From: Mactromeris polynyma
Taxonomy: Eukaryota; Mollusca; Bivalvia; Venerida; Mactridae
Direction of reading: 5' to 3'
NCBI GenBank assembly: GCA_032209605.1
Contig: JASFXZ010000001.1
Location: 28,896,619 to 28,960,618 of the forward strand
Length of the DNA stretch: 64,000 nucleotides
The translations under genes were made by a program, and so were the position numbers. Positions 34,712 to 47,407 of this stretch are shown here, piece after piece; within the stretch, counting starts at the first letter, position 1; every line of letters starts with the position of its first letter. A model generated the notes under the pieces. It saw only the letters and a list, made by a program, of their open reading frames with translations, made no database searches and was not told the DNA's origin.

Positions 34712-36903
34712 TTGTGATGGAAGTGTACAGTGTATATTTACTGTGTGATGGCAGTGTACATTGTATGTCGCTGTGTGGTGGCATTGTACATTGAACGTTG
34801 CTGTGTGGTGGTAGTGTACATTGTACGGAGCTATGTGGTGGCTCTGTACAGTGTACGTTGCTGTGTTGTGGTGGTGTACATTGTATATTACTGTTAGGTG
34901 ACTGTGTACATTGAACGTTGCTGTGTGGTGGTAGTGTACAGTGTACGTTGCTGTGTGGTGGTAGTGTACATTGTACGGAGCTATGTGGTGGCTCTGTACA
35001 TTGTATGTTGCTGTGTGGTGGTGGTGCACATTGTATAATGCTGTGGATGGCAGTGTACATTGTACGTTGCTGTGTTGTGGTGGTGTACATTGTATATTAC
35101 TGTTAGGTGACTGTGTACATTGTACGGAGCTGTGAGTGGCAGTGTACATTGTATATTACTGTTAGGTGGCAGTGTACATTGTACGGAGCTTTGAGTGGCA
35201 GTGTACATTTTATGTTGCTGTGTGGTGGCAGTGTACATTGTTTGTTGCTGTGTGGTTGTTGTGTACATTGTACATTGCTGTGTGGTGGCGATGTACATTT
35301 TACGTTGCTGTGGGTGACGGTGTTAATTGTACGTTGCTGTGTGGTGGCGGTGTACATTGTATGTTGATGTGGGGTAGCGGTGTTCATTGTATATTGCTGT
35401 GTGGTGGTAATGTACATTGTATGTTGCTGTGTGCTTGCAGTGTATATTGTATGTTGCTGTGTGGTTGCGATGTACACTGTATGTTGTTGTAAGGTGGTGG
35501 TGTACATTGTATGTGGTTGTTGGGTAGCGGTGTACATTGTATATTGGTGTGTGGTGGCAGTGTACATTGTATGTTGCTGTTTGATGGGAGTGTACATTGT
35601 TTGTTGCTGTGTGGTGGTGGTGTACATTGTATGTTGCTGTGTGGTGGCAGTGTACATTATATGTTGCTGTGTGATGGGAGTGTACATTGTATGTTGCTGT
35701 GTGGTGGTGGTGTACATTGTATGTTGTTGTGTGGTGGCAGTGTACATTATATGTTGCTGTGTGATGGGAGTGTACATTGTATGTTGCTGTGTGGTGGTGG
35801 TGTACATTGTATGTTGTTGTGGGGTAGCGGTGTACATTGTATATTGGTGTGTGGTGGCAGTGTACACTGTATGTTGCTGTGTGGTGGTAGTGTACATTGT
35901 AAGTTGCTGTGTGGTAGGAGTGTACATTGTTTGATGCTGTGTGGTGGCGGTGTACATTATATGCTCATGTGGGGTAGCGGTGTACATTGTATATTGTTGT
36001 GTGGTGGCAGTGTACATCGTATGTTGCTGTGTGGTGGCAGTGTACATTGTACGTTGTTGGGGGGGGTGGTGGTGTACAGTGTATGTTGTTGTGGGGTGGC
36101 AGTGTATGTTGTTAGTGTATGTTGTTGTGTGGTGGCAGTGTACATTGTATATTGCTGGGTGGTGGCAGTGTACATTGAATTTTGTTGTGGGGTGGCAGTG
36201 TACATTGTAAGTTGTTACGTAATGGCAGTGTACACTGTATATGGTTGTGTGGTGGCAGTGTACATTGTATGTAGTTGTGTGGTGGCAGTGTATACCGATG
36301 TTGTTGTGTGGTGTCAGTGTACATTGTAAGTTGATGTGGTGGCAGTGTACATTGTAAGTTGTTGTGGGATGGCAGTGTACATCGTACGTTGCTGTGGGGT
36401 GGCAGTGTACATTGCACGTTGCTGTGTGGTGGCAGTGTACATTGTACGTTGCTTTGGGGTGGCAGTTGACATTGTATGTTGCTGTGTGGTGGCAGTGTAC
36501 ATTGTGCGTTGATGTTGGGTGGCAGTCTACATTGTGCGTTGCTGTTCGGTGGCAGAGTACATACTAAGTTGCTGTGGGATGGCAGTGTACATTGTAAGTT
36601 GCTCTGTGTTGACAGTGTACATTGTACGTTGCAGTGGGTGGCAGTGTACATTGTATGTTGTTGTGTGGTGGTGGTGTACAGTGTTCGTTGCTGTTGGTGG
36701 CAGTGTACATTGTATGTTTCTGTGTGGTGGCAGTGTACATTGTACGTTGCTGTGGTGTTGCAATGTGCATTGTACGTTGCTGTTGGGTGACAGTGTACAT
36801 TATATGTTGCTGATTGGTGGCAGTGTACATTGTATGTTGCTGAATGGTGGCAGTGTAAATTGTTCGTTGCTGTGGGGTGTTGGTGTACATTGGATGTTGC
36901 TGC
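34712..36903 (+). repeat. 30-bp minisatellite array, about 73 units
   Basis: Unit TTGCTGTGTGGTGGCAGTGT plus ACATTGTATG. From about 35335 to 36050 the phase is unbroken over more than 20 units; toward both edges units of 28-31 bp appear. Higher-order copying is visible: a 90-bp triplet block repeats at 35641 and 35731, and 35521-35580 recurs about 300 bp later at 35821. Because 30 is a multiple of three and most units lack stops, long frames run on both strands. These are a minus-strand frame of 314 codons (MYTATTQQHT-type decapeptide) and a plus-strand frame of 272 codons. Repeat structure explains them, so I do not call a gene. Confidence 0.95.
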
Positions 36904-37553
36904 TCGACGTCATCATTTTCGTTATTTTATTAAATAGAGGGATGGGAAGCGATACAACTAAACTAAAAACAGGGGAATGGGACATACTACGTAACAACTT
37001 TGTAACCATCCTGGTGACACTTTAATTCTCTAATCGCATAATGTATGAATTTTATCGCGAAATTCATTGCTTTCTGTTATTATGCTTAAACAAAATGTGG
37101 TAATGACTAATTAAAAAAATCAATTGTTGGGAAATTAGAGGCAATTCTTCAAAACTACTTCCGAGGTAATTCGTGTTGACTGACATAACTATGTGTTTAA
37201 AGTCACTCTTTTGTAACTTTGTTCAAGGGTGTGAATAACAAAATTAATATTCTCAGCTTACACACTGTTTTACATCGAGCGGCACGATAGATCTAGTATA
37301 AATGTTTCCAATATATTGCGAAAGTTATCCTCTTTCAATATAGCTACGTAATCAATGTTCCAAAGCTTAGATTAAAAGCATTTTCCACTGATTAATTGCA
37401 ATTTAAGTTTCAGTATTATTCTGTGACACGTTATATGGTTCGATTGTTATATTTTAATTTGAGAAAACTATTATTAAGTGAAACGTTGCTATTTTAGAAT
37501 GCATTCAGAAAGTGTCATATTGTATTATATAATTCCAATTGTACAGACACTTA
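36904..37553. other. Single-copy AT-rich stretch, nothing recognised
   Basis: Separates the 30-bp minisatellite from the pogo MITE. No gene or repeat seen. Confidence 0.6.
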
Positions 37554-38320
37554 CAGTTTAACTTTGATAACTCAAGCAGTCGACAACTCGATAACCCCGG
37601 ATTTGTCGAGAAAATGGCTATTTTCATATAAAATATACCGCCGATAGCTCAAGCAGAAATAAGTCGAAAACTCGAGCACCCTTGCCGGTCCCCAGTGCAC
37701 AAACTATACACAATAGCTAACTGGTAACTCGAGGACACATTTTCACACGTTGTTCAAATGGGAACTCCATATAAACAGACAATGAAACGGTGTTAACATT
37801 TTCGCGAGTTGTACAACTTGCAACATCACAATCGAAAGGACAAGTATTGAGGTGTACAAAACGATTATTGCAGTTTGCAAAAACAACAGATATCAATTAA
37901 AAAGGCCATTTGAGACGATATTGATGAGAAACTAATTATGAGAATTTAATTATGAGATCGTTAACCTTTCAACTTAGGAGCGATTTCCACAACGCATAAA
38001 TATAACGGTGCAAGCGTGAAGCAAATATCCGGATTGAACACGTGTATTCAGGAACTTTATTTCGTCTGTAAAACAACAATAAGTAATGCAAGTATACTTC
38101 TCATATGGAAAATTTGACTTTCTTTTATTTTAATGAGGAAATGTAGTGAATAGAAATATAATACTATGTAACAACTGGTACAAGTGCGAAAAGCTGAAAA
38201 TAAGCCATTTCATAAAAAACACTAAAAGGACATGATGGAAACTCTTGTTCACTCGAAACATTGTGTAACTCGAGCTTTATTGATGGACCACAGCGTCCTC
38301 GAGTTATCGAAGTTTAACTG
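37554..38320. mobile_element. Pogo/Tigger-type MITE, 767 bp
   Basis: Ends CAGTTTAACTTTGATAACTC (37554 on) and GAGTTATCGAAGTTTAACTG (to 38320) are inverted copies differing at one base, flanked by TA on both sides (37552-37553, 38321-38322). The GATAACTCGA wording is typical of pogo/Tigger termini. Subterminal copies of the motif (CTCGATAACCCC, AAAACTCGAGCACCC, GTAACTCGAGC) are present. No transposase frame. Its ends differ from those of the element at 21308-23867, so it belongs to another pogo family. Confidence 0.85.
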
Positions 38321-38322
38321 TA

Positions 38323-41300
38323 TTTCTTGCATACCAGACCGGGATTTCCAGCGTTTACACCGGTGGCGCGAGGATAACTGTTTTGGCGGGAAGGAGAGGG
38401 GTTTGCCGATAACCTTAAAGCCCCTGCATATGACGAGTCTCGTTCTGATGACGTCTCTTAAAGACGTCACGTAACGGCGAATAATAGATCTAGCATGAAT
38501 AATTTGGTAACATAATACTTAAATATGTTATAAGTAAACTTGTTATGGTCGGTTCATTTAATCTCGTCCTTTATTTCTTAAGTGGTACGTAAGAAAAACA
38601 TGCTTTCACCTATAGCTTCTTGTGCGGATGGCAATATCTATTATTCCGTTTACATTTCCGCCGTATTTTTGCATACCAGACGTCACACATAATGAGTCGT
38701 ATAACATCGAATAATAACTTGACTGAATTTGTAAATTGGTACGTTACCGTAACGAAAATGCCCTTAACATCGTAGCATATCAGCATGATCTTTACAATAT
38801 CAACAGCTCTTCAGTAACTGCTTGTTTCATGATGTCGAACATGATTGTTTCTCGTTCATCAATATTCAAGATCGACAAGGGAAATGTCAATAAGATTACC
38901 GGAAAAAAGCAAGTCTTCTCGCATCAAAATTGTATTTATGGAAATCTTCAATAGATTCTATTAAGTTAGCACAGAGCTGCATGATCATACATGCTTATTG
39001 CCGCATTGCTCAATTTTATCAACAAAAATACGTCTGATTGCATTACCCCGACCGGTTCACCACCGAAACTCGTCGCAACTCATTTGTTTGCGTTTCCGTT
39101 CAGGATCTTTCTAATGTTAAAACTCTGAACATATATATATATATATAAACTTTTCGCTGGCTTCCGATACGAATAGAAATATCTGCCGAGTTACCCCATA
39201 AACACATTTACCCGAGAGCCGGATATTTCAATGCGATGCAAGTGATAGATTATTTTTCTTGCTTTAAGAAATGAAGGAACGTATTATGTTACAAATTCAT
39301 TCATGTTGTCAACTTCCAGTAAAACTGGTTTGTTAACGTTATGATTCGGTATAGATGGGTTTATTATAACTCACTAGAGCGGTCTTTTCCATATGTTTAT
39401 TCCCCCTTCACTGGTTGTCCTCCTTTGATTTTCCTAGTTAACCCTTATGGTCTGTCAGGCTATTCCTTTTGCCTCTGTCCCCTTACGTTTGTACCCTTTA
39501 ACCTCATCACGTGCCTCATGTTTATGGATTGTTGTTTTCCCGGAGGTCTGTGTGGGGAGGCACTGTCTTATGTATGTGGCGTTCCCTGTAGCATCTTTTT
39601 TCTTTTTTAGTGATTGCATTATTTCAAATTAAGACATTTTCTGGATTTTTTCGCTTCTAACTGCAGATCGAATCTGAGAAGAATTGCATGTTCTAAGCTC
39701 ATTTAAACGTTGACTGTGCTTATTATAAAAACTCCAAATGAATGCAAGTCATTTCGAATTTTTGATATAATGCGTAGCTGAGAAGGAGTTCGAATTAGAT
39801 TTTGGTTTAATGAAGTCACCGGATGAAAAAAAACGAAGTTACGGTCATGAAATTATGTCACTTCATGACTTGAAAACATGTACATGGCGAAAATGCAATC
39901 CGCATTGTATATGTTTTTACACATCTTAAATGTTTCATGCGATTTGTAAACTATAATTCTTTCACATAATTTAATTAGAAAAACAGTAACGTACATAACG
40001 TATATTAAAGTATTTTTTGAAGTCGAGCAGGACATACCACATACATACGGTACAGCCATCTCAAAAACACAAGGTAGATATGGAAATATACATACATACA
40101 ATTATGCATAACACCTAGGTAGCTTTGTATGTACATATATACTACATTGTATTGTTACGAGTTCGCCTCAGTAGTGAAGAATATTTGTTTCATTACGACT
40201 GAGTAGCGTATGGAGGCCTCATTTACAGTTGTAGAATCATCGTTAAACACACTAGGTTACTCTAGCTCGACCTGTTATTCAAGAGAATTCATCCAAGCTG
40301 ACTTTGTTCTGATTTTAGTAATGAAAACTACGTGACCCATGCAGCATAACATACTTGTAAAAGGATTGGGTATCTTCAAGAACCGGAAAATTATATATAT
40401 TCCAATACCGATAAAATCATTTGTCTCATTCCAGTAATTGGATTACTCAGGAACTCGCCTGGAGCTGCAAAATTGCTTGCAATTAAACGGATGTATTTAC
40501 GTCGTTAGTGATAGATGAACTGTTCTCATTGCTCTACGCTGGTAAATAAATAGACGCTATTCTGAATGACATTTTAATCTTAATCGGATTTTTCTTGTAC
40601 ACGTGATCTAGCAAACAACATGTCCATGTTTAACCGTTGACATCACATTGCGAGTACATCCTCATTGTAAAGAGTCTTTTATGAGCTTTAATCTCGATAA
40701 TTCGAAGATTCATAGCCACCGTTGCCTCCTCAGTTGTTTTCGACACAGTTTGCATTTTGTTCATATCTTACCATTCTATTTTCCACATGATCACAATTGC
40801 ACGTAGACAGGGGGCAAATATGGTTACTGTTAAAGGTTTTGTATCCCAAAGGAGAAAGTCTCTGGACTCAAAACTTAAATAGTATAGGTTAAATATTTTA
40901 GAGCATGGTTTGTATTCTTAAGTACTGCTTCTATTGACATTGTGCTCCCTGTGAGAGTAAAACGTTACTGCGTCGTCTGTCCGTTCGTGAGTATGTCCTA
41001 ACGGAAGACGGACTTTCACTCCCACTTTATCTGCTGTATTTTTGGATTGTTTGGAATTCATGGAAATGTCAAGGGCAGTTTCACTACCATTTTGAGACGC
41101 GGAAACATTGCTTATTATGGAGAGATGTACATAAGCTCAACCTGTCAAAGTTCGATTCTATTTCATTGAGAAATGTCCCTTCGTTGAATGATTCAATGTA
41201 ATTGATCAAAGCTATGTTACATGCACCTACCGGCATTTTGCAATATGCTAAACAATTGCTTCCCATTAATATAATGGTGTTTCCTAATGACTGTATCACT

Positions 41301-42083
41301 TATTGAGATTACACATATGCATTCTATATGAATTATTGCGATTTGTTTATGCTGACTTACAACAATTTGTATCATTTATTGTGATAAAAAAATCTTGATA
41401 AAACCTTGTTTTTCTTGTGTTTCAGGTATAATAGAAAATACTGAGGTTTTTCAACAAATGTATCACTTTACATTTAATCATGAAGATAGGAAACTTAAAA
41501 GTCTCAAAATACTGTGCTACTAATAAACAATAATCGTCAAATTTAAAAGACATAATTATATTAAGATTAATTTATCCCAAACGAATTAAAAACTTTAAAT
41601 ATTGTTCCAAATAATAAGACAAAATCTATATAAATTTCGAAACATGAAAATGAACATCGAGCTGCTGAGAATATTCGTGAAGGTGAGATAAAAGATGAAG
41701 GTGATCGTGACTTAAGTGTTAACTAAGAAGACATGTCATGGTTGGAAATATCAACTGCAGTGCAAACATAACCAAGTCTCTTGGACAAGACGGATGCCAT
41801 TGACGAACATGACATTGATGCAATTGAATATGTAGACGACAAAATTTACAACGCTATTATCCCAACAGTAATTACCGCTGTCAAACATCCCAATTTTCTG
41901 TTCGTTTATGTTTTAGAATGTTTTTCCTTAGACAGCACTCGTGACATACGATATTCTGATGATGTGGAGTAGTGTTAGCGGAAAGGACGTAAACTTTTAA
42001 GGGGCTTACAAAATTGTCTTTTGTACAGGTAACGGTAACTTTTACTTAGTATGGGATGTTGTAACAAACAATTAAGTCGTCGT
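38323..42083. other. Single-copy stretch
   Basis: Contains R1 (39390-39612) and a short TA microsatellite near 39131-39149. No gene recognised. Short frames (up to 89 codons) fall in R1 or show no domain. Confidence 0.5.
39390..39612 (+). repeat. Dispersed short repeat R1, longest clear copy
   Basis: Extends from the sequence around TCCCCCTTCACTGG through CCTTATGGTCTGTCAGGC, CCTTACGTTTGTACCCTTTA and the core to the end at GTAGCATCTTTTTTC. It is the best single reference for the family, roughly 220 bp. Confidence 0.85.
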
Positions 42084-42330
42084 CAGAGGCGTAGCCAGAG
42101 CTGGTAGAATGTGTACGCAAACAATGCATGATACCCCGGGAAAAGCGTTTTTTAGAACGTTCGTGGTGCAATCTGGTAAAATTTTAACAAGCAATACAGT
42201 GGAATATTTAGAAATTTTATATGGTAAACTGCATACAAATGCTCAACTGTTTGTTAATGTACATTGTTGTATTTTTGATAATCATGTGTACCCCAACGGC
42301 GTATTTTGCGTACAGGTAGCTACGCGCCTG
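42084..42330. mobile_element. Possible hAT-type MITE
   Basis: CAGAGGCGTAGCCAG at the left and CTACGCGCCTG at the right form an imperfect inverted repeat of the CAGGGGCGTAGC type common in hAT elements. Flanking 8-mers (GTCGTCGT, GGACTCGT) agree at only about five positions, so the target duplication is doubtful. A 79-codon open frame inside (42109-42348) matches nothing known. Confidence 0.45.
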
Positions 42331-42570
42331 GGACTCGTTGGTGTGTAATATTTACGCAAAACAAAATGAGATCAGGTGTGGGATTGAATTGTTTTCAGCT
42401 TATGTTCCGAAGTCGTCATCTCCGTTGACTAAAACAACAGAAAGCAAAACCTCACTTCTAACAATCGTTACCATCGTTGTAAAAATCAAATAGTAACACA
42501 TTTCTATTTATCCTTAACATTGCTAATGAACAAGATCATAGGAATTTTGAATTACAACCTGTGTGTACAA

Positions 42571-42762
42571 AACGAGATAAAATAAGTTGCTACAGGGAAA
42601 GCCACATATAAGTGCCTCTCCACACAGACCTCCGGGAAAACGACAATCCATAAAACATAAGGAATTTGATGAGGTTCAAGGGTACACACGTAAGGGAACA
42701 GGGGCGCAAGGAATGGCCTGGCCGACCATAAGGGATAACTAGGAGAATAAAAAAGGACAAAC
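42571..42762 (-). repeat. Dispersed short repeat R1, long copy
   Basis: Reverse orientation: AAATAAGTTGCTACAGGGAA, CACACAGACCTCCGGGAAAA, GGGGCGCAAGGAATGGCCTG and GGATAACTAGGAGAATAAAA. About 190 bp. Confidence 0.83.
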
Positions 42763-45159
42763 AGTACAAATAGGGTTAATACTTGTTCGCTTCTTTCTCA
42801 TACTTATAAATCACATGAAACAAGGTCAGGTGACGCATTTATATATAAAGTAAATGACTTAATACATGTGTTCAATAGATAGTTCCCACATCTACAATAT
42901 TTACCTTCCTTGTTCTGAATTGTCGGCCATTTTGATAGACAAATTTCCTTAAAGCTTAAGGGGAAAATAATGCAAACGATGATAAACTAACCCGATATAT
43001 AAAACATAATTTATTCATTATGTTCATGTGGGCATTTGGCTCAGTAAGTTGAAGAAAAAGTGGTTGTCACATGCAAGTTCTCTTGGTATTTTCTCGATTA
43101 TCACATATTTGGAAATTACTCATATATGTGGTTATCAGTTTTGCCTATCAAAATGGCTGACAGTTGAGAATAAGGGTAAACAGTGTAGGTATGGTAATTA
43201 TGTATAGAAAATCACAATTCAATGAAACGTTTATTGTTACAAAATACTCGATTCATATATGGTTTCTGCCTTCATACATTTGCTTAGAGTGATACATCTG
43301 TAGTTATCGTGAAATGTCTACATTTGTCAGCCAAATAAATCCTCAATTACAACGCATATCGGCTTCGTTGTCCGTAAATCGGAAATGATCGTCTGATAAG
43401 TGGCTATTACATGGTAATCTTGTTTAAGTATTACTTTGTTAAAGTGCTATTTAACGTCGGTTGGTTTTCATGAGATGAAATGTAATATGTAAATGCGTAG
43501 TACTATGGTTTGTCAGAGAGCACCACACTGGCCTTGTACATCTGTCTTAACCTCGCCATGTTTTCGATAGGGATTACTTCACTCTTAGCCTTTATCTCTC
43601 AGAAATTCAAACCACAAGGATGTGGCCATTTAACCCATAACTGGGGACCTGTTGACAAACTAAAAGGCACTACCTAAGGCTTTGCTGAAGGAGAGGCTTA
43701 GAACTGAATTCCGACACACAACACGCCCCAACAATTGCACTAGACAAATCAGCCATTTAGATGCACAGAATGATTATATCGACAGGAATACATTTATTGA
43801 GAAAATGTCAGAATTGTAATTTTCTATGCCTATTTTCTGCGATTTCTTTTCAACAATCGTCCAACATCACGCACTCTGAGGAATTTATTTCTCACATCGT
43901 AGACTTGATTTGACAAACGTTATCGTATTTGCTTTTTAAATGTCGCCATCGTGCATATAAGCAGATGAAGTAAAAGTATTTTAAAAGGGAAACACTTGAC
44001 GTGATTATTGTAAAAAGAACGTCACGTGGTAATATCGTGTGAATATTGTTCACTTGCATGAGTTGAATTTGAAGCTTTCTGACAAAAAGCGTTTTGTTGT
44101 AATGACACTTAATGGACACTTTCGATTTCGAAACGCGTCAAAGTCAAAGTAAATTAATTTAAAATGACAAACAGGTTGGCTCATAGGATAAAGAAATTCC
44201 CCAATTCGCTAGCTTAATTGTGACATGTTCACATACTGTAACATTCTCTTCCCTTTTTATGTTATTTTAGACCCTTCCTGATTTCAGATTTTCTGATGCG
44301 ACTTGTCCTTTGTTATTTTATGTTTTACCCCATTCTTGAATTATTATGTGGTGAGACATTCCCTGTGCTACGTTTTGTATCTCAATAGGTTCAATCTATC
44401 TCAGAAGTAAAGTTCCGTCTATGAGGCAACTTAAAGTAAGCCAAAATTTAAACACAACACAAAGATTTGGAGACCGATCAGTGGTAGACTGTTGTCTTCG
44501 GATGCCGAGTGTTGCGGGTTTAAGATGGTAAAATGATACTACAGTGTTTGTTTCCTATTAGGGTAATACTACGACTGACTAACCTACTCGGAGTCAAGCA
44601 AACAACAACGTCTCCAACGCGCGCTCAATGACATTAGCTGCTGATTCCCCGTAAAACAACATACTTGTTGGACTGCAAAACTAAAATAACATAAAACATT
44701 AACACAATTATCGATCAGTCTGTGAAAGGATGTGACGGCATTTGCATTCTAGACGAACATAATGCAAATAACCGATAATGATTGTTATTTTTCTAGCCGA
44801 GTGACAGTCTTGGACAGTCGCCTAAACACTTTAATTGGACCGTATTTGAGGTTCTATTTGTGTTCAGTCAGTTACATGACAATGTGCACGACTGTTTCTA
44901 GGGCATTTTGCAATTAGGACATATTTCAGAAGAACTGTAAATTGTAGAATTAAACGCTGATTTCATACTTTAGTTTGTAATGTATAAAGACACTCGTAAA
45001 ATAACGAGATAGTTACTTAATTAACACTTTCCGGTATATTAAATATATGTAATGTATTTTATAATGAAACTGTTTTATGATGTTTTAATTGGCGTTGTAT
45101 GCATGTTGTGTATTGTCTAAACATTGTATATATGAATTACTTGTTATTTATGTTTGTGT
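42763..45159. other. Single-copy stretch
   Basis: Apart from the SINE-like head at 44455 I see no element or gene. Confidence 0.5.
44455..44545 (+). mobile_element. Degenerate tRNA-derived SINE head
   Basis: GGAGACCGATCAGTGGTAGA, then TCTTCGGATGCCGAG, then TTGCGGGTTTAAGAT have the order and spacing of a D arm, anticodon arm and T arm with A- and B-box remnants (GGGTTTAAGAT against GGTTCGANNCC). Too degenerate to be a tRNA gene. The 3' extent is unclear. Confidence 0.4.
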
Positions 45160-45255
45160 TGTTTAATAGATGGCCTCGAGTGAGATAAGCCTTATAGGCT
45201 TACCGAGCCTCCATATTTAAATAAAAAAGTATTATTATTATTCTTATTATATTAA
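45160..45255 (+). mobile_element. Possible LINE 3' terminus with TTA-rich tail
   Basis: GAGATAAGCCTTATAGGCTT (a small hairpin) is followed by ACCGAGCCTCC, AAATAAAAAAG and a TATTATTATTATTCTTATTA microsatellite. A hairpin plus trinucleotide tail is how several CR1/RTE-like LINEs end. No coding part is adjacent. A fragment of the R1 repeat end (AAAGAGAGAAAATAAGTTG) follows at 45255. Confidence 0.35.
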
Positions 45256-45797
45256 AAGAGAGAAAATAAGTTGTGAAAGGGACTAAGCTATTAAGCTATT
45301 ATGATTTGCATGCCCATATTTGAAAAGCCAATTATTTTTAATTGAAATACCTTCTCAAATGTTCTCAATTACATTTCCTTAATTTGTAGGAAACCAAATA
45401 CATTTTTTAATTGATTGGCTTGAAAATGTGTCATAAAAATAAATTGTAATTATTTTCATGATGTTACGCACTCTCAGTGGGATTGTTTGTTCAGCCATCG
45501 TCTTTCTGACGTTCAGTTAAACTATATTCATTAATGTATTGCCTACGCTTCTCATTACTAATGTGGTTGCATCACGCTAAGTACACTGATGTATTTCTAC
45601 AACAGTATTTTTCTCTTGTGTGTTTTCCCCATTGCATGTAGATTGTCATGCTTCTTTGTGCTTTTTCGGGGTTACTGTACTTTTTGCGTAAGGCATTTCC
45701 TGTTCGCCTTCGTTATTCATTTCAAAAGCATTGTGAGCTATGTTTATGATAAAAACAACCACATTAAAATAGACATTAAATGTGTGATGTTGAGCAA

Positions 45798-46090
45798 TTT
45801 TCATCATCACGATTTCACTCCAGGACTAATGTAATTTAAACCCTTCTTCGTCCGGAAATGACTGCATTATGTTAGAACTGGGCACACATGACATGTTTAC
45901 ATATTCTCGGGTATTTTCAAAGGCTCACTACACTATACTTTGTATTCATCACTTCCCATAGTAGATCAATGCATCAAGTACATTAAATCTCCACTTACGT
46001 GTCATGTTTTCTCTGTATGTCCTCTTTGATTCTCCGAGTTATCCCTTTTGGTCGACCAGGCCATTCCTTGCGCCTCTGTTCCCTTACGTA
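45798..46090. other. 293 bp present in copy B, absent from copy A
   Basis: Copy A joins TGATGTTGAGCAA almost directly to TGTAACCTTTAAC. The missing stretch includes the 5' half of an R1 repeat (46005 onward), which argues for a deletion in copy A. Confidence 0.8.
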
Positions 46091-46215
46091 TGTAACCTTT
46101 AGCTTCCTCAAATGGTTATGTTTCATTGATTGTTGTTTTCCCGGAGGTCTGTGTGGGGAGGCACTGTCTTATGTATGTGGCGTTCCATGTAGCAACTTAT
46201 TTCTTCTCTTTCAGT
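46005..46215 (+). repeat. Dispersed short repeat R1, long copy (copy B)
   Basis: Full-length-like counterpart of 278-402, including the 5' half (CCTCTTTGATTCTCC, CCAGGCCATTCCTTGCGCCT) that copy A has lost. Confidence 0.85.
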
Positions 46216-47328
46216 ATCAATGGCATTTTGTTAATTCATGTCTTTACTTCCAGAACGTATAATAAATGCCCTCTATATAATTATCTCATACGAATCTGAT
46301 TGATGAGTTTCATACTGAAATAGGTCTTAAATTTAAATTAACAATTACACTAGAGGTTGTTGCACTATGACGTATGACGTAAATCAGATTCTTTCTTTTG
46401 ATCTAGAAAAACGTGTAATCATTATGATCACGAAATAAATTAATGATCAGGGGTAGAATTTAAATCTGAAGGAATGCAATTTAACGCGGAAACGACGTAG
46501 TTTAATGATCAACTTTAATCAAATTTCCACAAATGAAAGGTTTAAAGCCGCGTTTCTCGTAGAATCAAGAAAAATCCTTAACGAGTGCAATTGACACGCA
46601 TTCGCCAATAACCACTCGCAACCATGCTCTATAGAAATGTGTAATTTAATTTTTAAAGGCTTAAATTGTTTAATCATACATTTATAGTAGAACATCCAGA
46701 AGAAAGTTCATGTTGATTATTCTCAAGGAAATCGATTAGAATTATCAATTGTACCACTGGAGTCACTGTGAATGACATTCGGAAAACCTCGACCAACTAC
46801 GTCAAGTGCCTCGGATGTTCATTAGGCACTTCTTTCGGAAATACCATTCGATTGTCATGAAAACAAGATGATGACGTGAACGATGTTCCAGAGTGCTGAT
46901 GAATCTAATATTTATGCTATATGAAGACTTTGTGAGTTTTGAACTAGAGATGACAACGATAATCCATCTCTTACGTGAATTTATCAAAGTTATTGAAATT
47001 ATAAATCCGTTTTACAAGAACTATTTCTTGATCGCACAAATGTTGAGTTTTGCCACATAGTGCTCCGCCTTACATACACTAGAGGGTGTTATTAGAATAA
47101 CGAAGTGGAACGGAAATATCCGAGAGCTGACGAGAATGGAGTGAATGACTCGCCTCCCATTAAAAAAGAAAGAAGTCAGACAGGGAATGACACACGTATA
47201 CAGCCACTTCAAAAGCATAGGGAAACATGACATCCATACCTATAAATTAATGTTTTGAGGAACACGAACATTCGGTCAATGGCGCTATCTGGATTCGAAC
47301 CCACACACATTAACAGCTAATTGAACAC

Positions 47329-47407
47329 AAGAGAGTGGATGAGTTGCTACAGGGAATGCCACGCCAACACGATCCCCCTTACAGGCCTCCGGAAAAACAA
47401 CAGTCCA
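47329..47407 (-). repeat. Dispersed short repeat R1, divergent (copy B)
   Basis: Counterpart of 1512-1597. The neighbouring 47285-47310 carries a better B-box match (GGGTTCGAATCC on the minus strand) than copy A. Confidence 0.65.

Noticed and set aside
35103..36047. 314-codon minus-strand frame of repeated MYTATTQQHT-like decapeptides
   Set aside because: Follows entirely from a 30-bp minisatellite whose units lack stops; the opposite strand is also open. No start context, splice sites or flanking coding sequence.
35511..36329. 272-codon plus-strand Cys/Val-rich hydrophobic frame
   Set aside because: Same minisatellite read on the other strand; not a membrane protein gene.
42109..42348. 79-codon ATG frame
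   Set aside because: Runs across the right end of the probable MITE; no domain seen.
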